Of a stretch of 64,000 nt of DNA, positions 8,730 through 19,500 are shown one piece after another; within the stretch, counting starts at the first letter, position 1, and each line of letters starts with the position of its first letter. The notes beneath the pieces were generated by a model. That model made no database searches, was not told the origin of the DNA, and worked only from the letters and a program-made list of their open reading frames with translations. The DNA is taken from assembly GCA_041392475.1 (NCBI GenBank), contig JAWKLZ010000001.1, positions 1,550,001 through 1,614,000 on the forward strand, given 5' to 3'. This DNA is from Chitinophagales bacterium (GTDB taxonomy: Bacteria; Bacteroidota; Bacteroidia; Chitinophagales; UBA2359). The position numbers were made by a program, and so were the translations under genes.

Positions 8730-10175
8730 ATGATGTGCATGAATCAGTTTATCATAGGCAGAACAGCTCAAAAACAAGAACTAACAGAAGCATTGGCTTC
8801 AACCAAACCCGAAATGCTCGCTTTGGTGGGTAGGCGACGCGTGGGAAAAACCTATTTGGTCAGTCAGGTGTATGCCGAACACATTGATTTTGAAATCACA
8901 GGACTGCAATATGGAAACAAACGTGACCAAATCGAAAACTTCATGCTCAAAATGAGCAAACACTTTCCCAACTACAAATTGGAGAAAATGCCCAAATCTT
9001 GGCTAAAAGCCTTCGATCATTTGACCCTTGCTTTGGAGGGACTCGAAAAACAGGCAAAAATGGTGGTTTTTTTGGATGAATTGCCGTGGTTAGCCACTCC
9101 AAAATCGGGTTTTCTGACTGGTTTGAGTTATTTTTGGAACAGTTGGGGGGTGAAGCAGAACATTGTGGTCGTTATTTGTGGTTCAGCCGCTTCTTGGATG
9201 ATTAAAAAAGTCATCAACAATAGAGGAGGATTGCACAACAGAGTGACCCGCTTGTTGTTTCTCTATCCATTCACTTTAGCCGAAACCGCAGCTTATTGCC
9301 TAGCAAGCAACATCAAACTCAACCAATATCAAATCTTGCAGTTATATATGGTCATGGGTGGTATTCCGATGTATTTAGACCAAATCAAGCCAGGGCTTTC
9401 TGTTATTCAAAACATACAAAAAATTTGTTTTGCACCTTCGGGTTATTTGCGCCACGAATTTGAGCGTTTGTTTGCCTCTCTTTTCAAAGACTACCAAAAA
9501 CACGTTGCCATTGTTCGGGCTTTGGCGAGCAAACGAAAGGGATTGACGAGGCAAGAAATTATCCAAACGACCAAACTGACCAATAGCGGAAAATTGACAG
9601 ATATTTTGTACGAATTGGAATCATCAGGTTTCTTGACCATTTATGGAGGATATGGCAAAAAGGTAAAAGAGAGTCTTTATCGGCTGACAGATGCCTATTC
9701 GCTGTTTTACCTCACGTTTTTAGAGCCTTTGGGAAAAAGCAATCAATTGGACTTCAATAAATTGAGCGACCTACCTTTGTGGAAAACTTGGAGTGGTTAT
9801 ACCTTTGAAAATATTTGCCTCACACATATTGACCAAATCCGAAAGGCTTTGAGCATAGCAGGAATGACTTCTTCTATTGCTTCTTTCGTTACCCGCCCCA
9901 AAGACGGCTTACCTGGTGCCCAGATAGACCTTTTGATTGACCGTAGCGACCAATCCATCAATATTTGTGAAATCAAATTCAGTATAGAAGATTATGTTGT
10001 CACCAAAAAAGATGTCGACAACATTCAAACCAAAAAGAAGGTCTTTCGCTACCACTCCAAAACAAAAAAACACCTGTTCACGACCCTTATCACCACGATG
10101 GGAGTGGTTGAAAATAGCCATAAAGTCAATTTTATTGACCAAGTAGTGACATTGAAGGATTTGTTTTTGGAGTAA
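8730..10175 (+). CDS. Archaeal-type ATPase with DUF234 nuclease-like C-terminus
   Basis: 481 residues from the ATG at 8730; ATGs at 8733 and 8739 are also possible, while the TTG at 8718 lies inside the promoter. P-loop GRRRVGKT (34-41), Walker B MVVFLDELPW with Asp116/Glu117, and sensor-like VVICGSAASWM (147-157). Residues 260-330 form a winged helix (GLTRQEIIQTTKL). The C-terminal DUF234 region has a PD-(D/E)XK-like pattern: QIDLLIDR with Asp400 and CEIKFS with Glu414/Lys416. This is the COG1672 group of ATPases, abundant in archaea and scattered in bacteria, often mobile and of uncertain role; a DNA-related or defence function is plausible. It follows the STAND gene on the same strand but has its own promoter. 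Confidence 0.85.
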   Translation: MMCMNQFIIGRTAQKQELTEALASTKPEMLALVGRRRVGKTYLVSQVYAEHIDFEITGLQYGNKRDQIENFMLKMSKHFPNYKLEKMPKSWLKAFDHLTLALEGLEKQAKMVVFLDELPWLATPKSGFLTGLSYFWNSWGVKQNIVVVICGSAASWMIKKVINNRGGLHNRVTRLLFLYPFTLAETAAYCLASNIKLNQYQILQLYMVMGGIPMYLDQIKPGLSVIQNIQKICFAPSGYLRHEFERLFASLFKDYQKHVAIVRALASKRKGLTRQEIIQTTKLTNSGKLTDILYELESSGFLTIYGGYGKKVKESLYRLTDAYSLFYLTFLEPLGKSNQLDFNKLSDLPLWKTWSGYTFENICLTHIDQIRKALSIAGMTSSIASFVTRPKDGLPGAQIDLLIDRSDQSINICEIKFSIEDYVVTKKDVDNIQTKKKVFRYHSKTKKHLFTTLITTMGVVENSHKVNFIDQVVTLKDLFLE

Positions 10176-10260
10176 CAAACCGTACAGTACAAGCAAAAAT
10201 TCCTCTGAGTACCCAATTCCCCGACTTCTGGGGCAGGCTCCATTCCGTTTCGTTCAAGTG

Positions 10261-10286
10261 TCGCCAAACCTTTCAGGTGTTGGCGA
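10261..10286. repeat. REP-like hairpin after the DUF234 ATPase gene
   Basis: TCGCCAA + ACCT, a TTC loop, AGGT, one bulged G, then TTGGCGA: an almost perfect stem. Related half-sites (GCCAAACCTTGCAGGTG at 8341, GCCAACACTTG near 5099) lie at the other borders of the STAND and ATPase genes. The rest of 10176-10511 holds no gene. Confidence 0.6.
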
Positions 10287-10375
10287 AATTCACTTAGTTG
10301 TAGAGGTAGCATATATTTCGCCAACGTTCGCAGAACTTGACGACAATAGAAGCGGGCAGCAGTTCAAAAAGAAAA

Positions 10376-10406
10376 ACCCTCCAAACTACCAAGTAATTTG
10401 AAGGGT
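10376..10406 (-). terminator. Terminator of the giant surface-protein gene
   Basis: ACCCTCCAAA pairs with TTTGAAGGGT (one mismatch). Read on the minus strand, the hairpin is followed by a T-rich run (complement of CAAAAAGAAAA). It lies about 105 nt after the stop codon of the giant gene and between two convergent genes. Confidence 0.65.
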
Positions 10407-10511
10407 CTCCAAAAAAATCATTCTTTAGTTCCGCTTCCCATCAAAGTGAAAAGAAAGCACAGTTTCAAAATCAATATCCGTCAGTCGTCCACCGTCAATC
10501 GTCAACCGTTC

Positions 10512-13500
10512 CTACCGACAAACCTCCACAAAACCATTCTGCGCCACAGGACGGGTATCCACAATGTACCTCAACACATAGAAGTAAGTACCATCAGGAA
10601 CATCCTTCCCATTGTTTTGCCAAGTACCATCCCAAGCCACAGAGTTGTCGTAGCCATCCACACGATAGACCTCATCCCCCCAACGGTTGAAAATCACCAA
10701 CTCGCCAATCGTCTCAAAACATTCCTCCAAATTGTCTGCATTCTCAATCAAGAACAAGTCGTTGATATTGTCGCCATTTGGAGAAAAAGCATTGGCAAAC
10801 TTCAAATCACAACCATTGTTTTCCGAATCAATCGTGATGATTACCAAAGCCGTATCACAGATTGCCGTATCAGGGAAAGTATAGCACAACGCATATCGGA
10901 AGCTGTCCACTCCTGCAAAATCAATGTTGGGCGTGTAGGTAATCGTTGTATCCCCCAAGATGTCGCCATTCACCACGACCGTACCATTTGAGGGCAAGTC
11001 AATGATAATCAAGTCCACCACACCGCTACCATCAGTCGGGTAGGCATCGTTGCCGAGAACAGGAATGTCAATTGGTGTATTGAGGTCAGTCGTCACCGCA
11101 TCATCTTCTGCAATGACCACAATGCCATCCAAAGGAATTACATTGATGTTCACAGTCACTGTTTCGCAAACCGTACCTTCACACACTTCCAGAATCAATT
11201 GGTCAGTTCCCGTAAAGTCCGTATCAGGTGCATAATTGAAGCAAATCAAACTCGTATCGCTTGGCGTTGCAATGCCATTTGAAGGAAGCGAAGTAATGTT
11301 GAGGCTATCGGGGATAAAGTCCAAAGTCAAGATACCCAATGCAATCAAACTGTCCAAACAAATCACATTGTCGCTATTTTCAGTGACGGTAATGTTGATG
11401 GTATTGTCCACGATTTCGTCCATGATGTGAATCGTCACATAAGCCGTATCACATAACACAGGCTGACCATCATCGCAGATAATATAGCTGAAAAAGTCGT
11501 CGCCCAAATAGGTCGAATCGGGTGTATAAAGCACCTCATCCCCTACCAATTCAGCCGTTCCGTGAATCGGTATAGAAACAAATGTTACCACCAAATTGTC
11601 GCCATCAGGGTCACTATCATTGCCGAGAATCGGGATGCTGATAGGCGTATTTGGAGGCGTAGTCACTTCATCATCTACCGCAATCGGAGGATTGTTCGGC
11701 AATTCATCACTGCCCACATTGATAACCACCGTACCTACATCACACAATATCGGAGTGCCGTTGTCACAAATCGTATAAGTAAAGCTGTCAATTCCGATAA
11801 AGTCAGGGTCAGGAGTGTAGGTAAACACACCATTTGCATCAAAAATTGTGGTGCCATTTGTTGGAACAGTGAAAGTGGTAATTACCAAAGTATCACCGCC
11901 AAAGGGGTCAAAATCGTTCAACAAAACTGCAATCTGAACAGGCGTACTCACAGGCGTTGTCGCCACATCGTTTACCGCCACAGGTGCAATATTAGTCACT
12001 GAATCGGGCAAAACAATCACCGTCACCAAAGTTGTGTCGCATTGACCAGTCGCATTGCAGGCTTCGTAAATGAAGTAATCCGTTCCTACAAAGTCGGTGT
12101 CGGGCGTGTAAATCACCGTTGTACCGTCCGTTGTTGCCGTACCATTTTCGGGGTCGGTCACAATTCCGCTCACGGTCAAACCTGCTCCTTCATCATTGTC
12201 CAAAACAGGAATGTCGATAGGTGTATTCACAGCAGTTTGTACGATGTCAGGATTCGCTACAATTGGCTCAACTTCTGATGGTTGAACAACAATCGTCACC
12301 ACAGCCGTATCGCAAAGCGGAGGCGTAGTACCATCGTCACAAGCCGTATATAAGAAGTAGTCTGTACCTATGAAATCCGCATTTGGAATGTAGGTAAACG
12401 TGCCATCTTCTTCCTGCAATAGCGTACCATTTGCAGGTTCGGTGATGGGCGCAGCCGTCAAATTGTCGCCATCGGGGTCGCTGTCGTTCTCCAACACATC
12501 GAAGCTGATTGCAGTGCCTTGTGGAGTTGTAAAATCGTCATCAACTGCAATCGGTGCATTGTTCAAACAATCTACATCACCCACAGCCACACCCACTTGT
12601 GCCGTATCGCAGGCATTGAAGGAATCACAAACGATGTAGCTAAACACCACACAACCTTCAAAATCTGGGTCAGGCGTAACCGTTACCGTTGTTCCATCAT
12701 CCGTAATCTCCAAGCCTACTCCCACAGGAATATCCAATAAATCTGTCACCGTCAATGGGTCGCCATCGGGGTCACTATCATTGTCCAAAACAGGCACCGT
12801 CACAGGTGTATTGATAGGCGTTTCTGCCGTATCATTGTTGGCAGTTGGCGGATGATTACCCGTAATTTCACCGTCATACACATTCACCGCTACCACAGTT
12901 TCATCGCAATTGCCGAAAACATCACAAATTTGGTAGGTGAAATAATCGTCTCCTGTAAAGCCAGTATTTGGCGTGTAGGTAAACGTATTGTCTGGATTCA
13001 AAGCCACCGAACCATTTTCGGGTTGGGTAAAGCCAGTAATCGTCAATTCCACTCCCAAATCGTTCACCAAAACTGCAATGGCAACAGGCGTATTAATAGG
13101 TGTAAATGCCACATCAGGATTTGCATCCGCAGGAGGCTGAACCGTCACACAAACCGTAGCCACATCACACAAACCTTCAGGGTCACAGATTTGATACTCA
13201 AAACAATCCGTACCGATAAAACCAGCATTCGGCAAATAAGTAATACTCGCTGTATCCATGCCTATCAAAGCAGAGCCATTTGCAGGTTGAGTCAAAATGG
13301 CGGTAATCACAATGTTGTCGCCATCAGGGTCACTATCATTGTTCAATACCAAAATATCCACAGGCGTACCAATCAAAGTGCTGCCCGTATCATCTACTGC
13401 AATAGGCGGTTGATTTTCACCATTGTCAGCTTCAACTGTAATGGTCACAAAAGTTGTATCACACAACACAGGCTGACCATCATCACACAAGATATAGGTC

Positions 13501-16500
13501 AAGAAATCAGTGCCTTCAAAACCTGCTTCAGGCGTATAATTGATGTTGCCATTTTCATCTACAGAAGCCGTTCCGTGCATTGGGTCAGAGCCCAAAGTAA
13601 CAGTCAAATCGTCGCCATCGGGATCACTGTCATTCGCCAAAACGGGAATCGTGACAGGCGTATTTGTAGTAGTATTTGCCACATCCTCAACGGCAATCGG
13701 TGGGTTGTTTGGAAATTCCTCCAAGCCCACGGCAATACCTACCGTCGCTTCGTCACACAATCCTTGAGGATCACAAACAATATAGGTGAAGCTATCAACA
13801 CCCACAAAATCAGGATTCGGTGTATAAACTACTTCTCCACTTACAATTTCAGCCGTTCCATTTGTTGGCTGATTCGAGATAGAAACTACCGTCAAAGGAG
13901 CACCTTCTGGGTCGCTGTCATTTGCCAATACATCAATTGTAATCGGCGTATTTTGAGGTGTTACCACAATGTCGTTGTTCGCATTTGGCGGCAAGTTCGC
14001 ATTGTTTTGGGGCAATACTGTCACCGATACAATCGTGCTATCGCAGAACACACCCGTCGGGTCGCAAATCGTATAGAAGAAATAATCTGTTCCCGAAAAA
14101 CCTGCATTGGGTTGATAGACAATACTTCCACCATCCGATGCAATCGCTACAATGCCGTTTTCGCCTTGAGTTGCGTTGGTAATCACTAAATTTTCTCCTG
14201 TGTCGTTTGCCAACACATCAATGTTGATAGAAATATTGAAAGGTGTTTGCACCACATCTGGGGCTGCAATCACAATCGGATCTTCGCCTCCACCGTCATT
14301 CGTCACATTGATGGTCACATAAGTCGTATCGCACAAGATTGGGCTGCCATCATCGCAGAGAATATAGGTCAAATAATCCACTCCTTCAAAACCAGTTTGA
14401 GGCGTGTAAATAATAGAGCCATCGGGCGAAACTGCTGCAATACCATTCATCGGATCAGAACCCAATGTTACCGTCAAATTGTCGCCATCGGGGTCACTGT
14501 CGTTTGCCAATACGCCAATCGTAATCGGTGTATTCAGAGGAGTACTGACTTCATCAGGATTTGCCACAGGCGGATTGTTTGGAATACCTCCCTCTCCTAC
14601 TGCAACCGTCACCGTTGCTTGATCGCACAATCCACCTGGATCACAAGCGACATAAACAAAAACATCCGTTCCTTCAAACCCAGGGAAAGGCGTATAAACT
14701 ACTTGACTACCTACAATCGTAACCAAACCATTGGTAGGCTGCTCGGTAATCGAAATCAAACTCAAAGGAGCATTTTCAGGGTCGCTGTCATTCGCCAAAA
14801 CGGGAATCGTTACAGCGACATTAACAGGCGTAGTTGCCGTGTCATCATTTGCAGTAGGAGGCTGATTGGGTGTATTTTCAGGCAAAACGGTCACGGAAAC
14901 AATGGTCGTACTGCAAAATACGCCTGTTGGGTCGCATATTGTATAAAAGAAATAATCGGTGCCAGAATATCCTGCATTGGGTTCATAAATGATGCTTCCA
15001 CCACCTGGGTTGATTGCAGCCGTTCCATTTGAAGCGGGCGTAACGTTTGTAATCTGCAAATTGTTACCTGTATCGTTCGCCAATACATCAATGTCAATCG
15101 AAATGCCAAAAGGTGTTTGAACCACATCGGGTTGGGCAATCACAATCGGATCACCACCACCATCGGTTACGGTAATGGTCACTGTTGCTTCATCGCATTT
15201 GTTATCACCACACAGGTCGCAGAGTTGGTATTGAAGCACATCTACGCCCACAAAATTGGGATTGGGCGTATAAACCACTTCATTGTTCTGATTCACCATC
15301 GCAATACCATTTGAAGGATTGCTGATAATGTTCATATCCAGTTCTTCAATACAATTCACACCCCAATCGTTTGCCAACACGTCAATTGTTGCCGTTTGGT
15401 TATTGGGAGTTGTGGCTGTATCGTCAAATGCAATCGGATTGGAGCAACCAGAGAATACGTAGAAAATCACCGTATCACACAGCAAACTATCCATCGTACA
15501 AGCAATTATTTCAATAGAATCAGTCAAATTAAAGCCTGGAAGTGGCGTATAATCGAAACAAAGCGAATTTTCGGGAATATCTGTGCCACACTCAAATGTG
15601 GAGTGTGCTGAAATGATGTGCAGTTCTTCACCGGGCAAATCGCAGAAAACCGGACAGATTTCGATGGTTTGAAGTGGCTCGGCACATATAAATTGACCAA
15701 ACTCACTGCAATTGTCGTTCACTGTCACCGTTACCGTTGCTTCATCACACAAACCGCCATTGTCACAAATTTGATAGGTAAAAGTATCTGTACCCGAAAA
15801 ACCAGCGTTGGGCGTATAAACCAAAGCACCACCTACCAAAGCCACCGTGCCATTTGCAGGACTGGTAAAACCAGTGATAGTAAAGGTATCACCATTAGGG
15901 TCGCTATCGTTGGCAGTCACATTGATGGTAACAGGTACATTTTCATCCGTTTCAGCCGTATCGTCGACTGCGATGGGAGGCAGATTGCTATTCAATTCAT
16001 TTACTTGAACCGTCACTGTTGCCGTGTCACATTCACTGCTGTCGTCACATATTGTATAGGTAAAAGTATCTTCTCCTACAAAATCCGTATTGGGCGTATA
16101 AACCAAAGTATTTCCGTCTATTTTGACTGTTCCGTTAGCCCCCTGCGTAAATTCGGTGATGGTAATCGGGTCGCCATCAGGATCGCTGTCATTGACCAAA
16201 ACAGCTATAGGAATAGCCATATTTTCAGTGGTCACTGCAAAGTCGTTGTTTGCAATTGGAGGTTTGTTGACACTGCTGCAATCTCCCACATAAATGTCCA
16301 CAAAAACGGTATCACAAACCCCGAGTGCATTGCAGCCAATGATTTGCAAATGTTCGGTCATGTCAATAAAGCCTGGAAGGGGCGTATAGGTAACGCACAA
16401 ACCTTCTGTGTTGATGCCACAATCGAAAAGAGTGATTACATCGTCCACCTCGTCAATTCCTTCGACATTGCAGAACTCTACACAAATTTCGATAGGTGTC

Positions 16501-19500
16501 ATCAATCCTGTACACAAATCATCGGGATTGACGCAAGGCAATTCTACGCTGACCGTTACTGTTGCAGTATCACAAGCTCCGCTATCATCGCAGATGGTAT
16601 AAGTGAACGTATCGTTTCCTTCAAAACCTGGGTTGGGCGTATAAACCAATTCTGTACCGACTTGCGTGACTGTACCGTTTGTAGGTTGGGTAAACTCGGT
16701 AATATTGATGGGGTCTCCATCAGGGTCTGAATCGTTTTGAAGTACATTGATGCTCACTGGACTTCCAACAGAATTTGCGCTATCATTCACTGCATCAGGG
16801 GCTTGGTTCACATTGGAACAGTCTCCTACATAAATATCCACAAAAACGGTATCGCAGACTCCTTGTGAATTGCAACCAATCACCTGCAAAATATCTTGCA
16901 TTTCAATAAAACCAGGCAGAGGGACATATTTTACACAAAGTCCTTCGGTGGTGATTCCACAATCGAAGGTTGTTTGCACATCTTCGATTTCAATCACTCC
17001 TTCCAATTCGCAAAATTCGACACAGAAATTAATCGGAGTCATGATGCCTGTGCAAAGTCCAGATGGATTTTCACAAGGCGTGTTGTCTTGCGTAATGGTC
17101 AAACTTACCGTTCCGTCCACACATCCATCGTCGTCACAAACAGTGTAGGTGAAACTCACTACTCCTTCAAAATCCGTTGGAGGCGTGTAGCACAATTCAC
17201 CAACACTTGTTCCTAAAGCAACTTTTCCTTGACTCGGTTGGCTAAAGTTTTGGAGCGTCAAATCATCACCCTCTGTTTGCGTATCATTTTTGAGCACATT
17301 GAAACAGTGAATATCATTTCCTTCAAAATTGAAACTGTCATTCACTGCAACGGGAGGTGTCTTTTCTCCACAATCCGTTGCAGCTGCTACCGTTGCGCTT
17401 GTAGTAAAAGTACAACCGTTTGAATCCGTGATGTTCAACGTATAATCCCCTGCTGCAAAACTCGCTGTACATTTTTCAGTGGCGTTTTCAAAATTAGTAT
17501 ATGTTTGGTTGTTGTTGTCTGTTATGATGTAGGGAGCAGTTCCACCGGAAATGATCAAGCAAATTTCGCCATCATTGCCATTGCCCTCACAAGTCGTTGG
17601 ATTGGTTCTGACCATTGCCGAAATATTGGCGGTCGTTGTGCCAACTGTTGCGATTTCTTCAAAACTACATCCTTCGCTGTCGGTGATGGTGAATGTGTAG
17701 GTTCTTGCAGCAAGGTTATCAATGCAGTTTTCGGTGGCTTCCAAAAACTCTAAAGGAAAAACAGCATCCAATTCTCTCACTGAATAAGGGGCTACTCCTC
17801 CCGAAATCGTCAAACAAACCGAGCCTGTATTAACGCTATTGCAACTTGCAGGAATTGTGTTCACGGTTGCCGAAAGATTGCCAGCAGAATCGCCCACCGC
17901 TACGGTTTCTTCAAAACTGCATCCGTCGCTGTCGGTGATAGTGAATGTATAGGTTCTTGCGGCAAGGTTGTCAATACAGTTTTCGGTGGCTTCCAAAAAC
18001 TCTAAGGGGAAAACAGCATCTAATTCACGAACCGAATAAGGAGCTACTCCACCCGAAATCGTCAAACAAACCGAGCCTGTATTAACGCCATTGCAGCTTG
18101 CAGGAATTGTATTGATAGTTGCGGTGATATTGGTATCGCCACCTCCACTTGGATTGCTAATCAAAACGGTTTTGGCTTTGGTGCATCCAGTATTGTCTGT
18201 CGCAACAAGGTTATGAAAACCATTTGACAAAGCATTGAAGCAATTTTCTGTGCCTTCACCAAAAGGGCCATAGGTTTTGGTATCTATTAACAAGTTGTAA
18301 GGAGCATTTCCTCCTTCAATGATTACACAGGTCAATGCGCCATTACAGGAGCTTTTGCTATCCACTGTAATGGCGATGTTGTTGGCTGCACCTTGGTTGA
18401 TGGTAGCCGTTTCGATAGCTGTACAACCGTTGGCATCAGTGACGCTAAAGTTGTATGCACCTGCGGCTAAACTACTGAAACACTGCTCGGTGGCTTCAGC
18501 TAAATCACCGTAATTGGTCGATTCATCGCTGATCGCATAAGGGGCCATTCCACCCGAAATGGTCAAGCAGATTTGACCAGAATTGTCGCTACATCCCGAA
18601 GTTGCATTTGCAGTAATGGCGATACTGTTGTTAGCTGTTGAAGTATTTACAGTAACTGTTTCCGTTTTTTGACAACCATTGGCATCTGCAATGTTCAATT
18701 CATACGTGCCTTCTCCCAATCCGGGGATACAAGCCTGTGTATTTTCGTCAAAATCTCCATAGTTGTTGTTCGTATCGCTCACACTGTATGGAGCAGAACC
18801 ACCCGAAATTGTTAGGCAAATTTCGCCATCACTGTTTCCACAAGAAGCATCACTGACTTCGGGTATTACCGCCACATTGTTTCCTTCTAAACCTATTGTC
18901 ACACTTTCTGCTGTTGTACAAGCGTTGGCATCTGAAATGATGAGTGAGTAGATTCCTGAGGACAAGTTTGACACACATTTTTCAGCGTTTTCTTCAAAAG
19001 TTCCAAAATCTGTTGTGCCATCAGTGACACTGTAAGGGGCCGTTCCGCCCGAAATGGTCACACAAAATGAACCATCTCCACCAACACAAGTTTCGCCAGT
19101 AGTCGTAGGGCTTACATTGATGCTGCCGTCTGCTTGTGTGATGGTAATGGCCAATGTTTGAGATGCTGTATTTCCGTTGCTGTCAGAAACGGTAAAATTA
19201 TACGTATTTGCTGTTAGGTTATTGGTACAGTTTTCAGTTGATTCTGCAATATCAGAGATGCTCAAGTCACCGTCTGTTAAAGTATAGGGAGCAATTCCAC
19301 CTGAAATCGTTACGCAAAATGCACCATCGTTTCCACTGCAAGAAGCATCTGTTGTGGAATTAACGACTGCTTCAATGCTGCTCACTACGATTTCTTCTTC
19401 AATGGTGAAGGTTTCGGTGGTAGTGCAACCGTTGGCATCGGTGATGGTCAGGGTGTAAGTTGCTGCTGGCACATCGCTTACGCACTGTGTGCTTGCTTCC

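Noticed and set aside
12852..14189. 445-residue open frame antisense to the giant gene (and many similar ones at 10.4-17.7 kb)
   Set aside because: They arise because repeated codons of the Big_9 units leave the opposite strand free of stops; the minus-strand product has clear domains, signal peptide and sorting tail.
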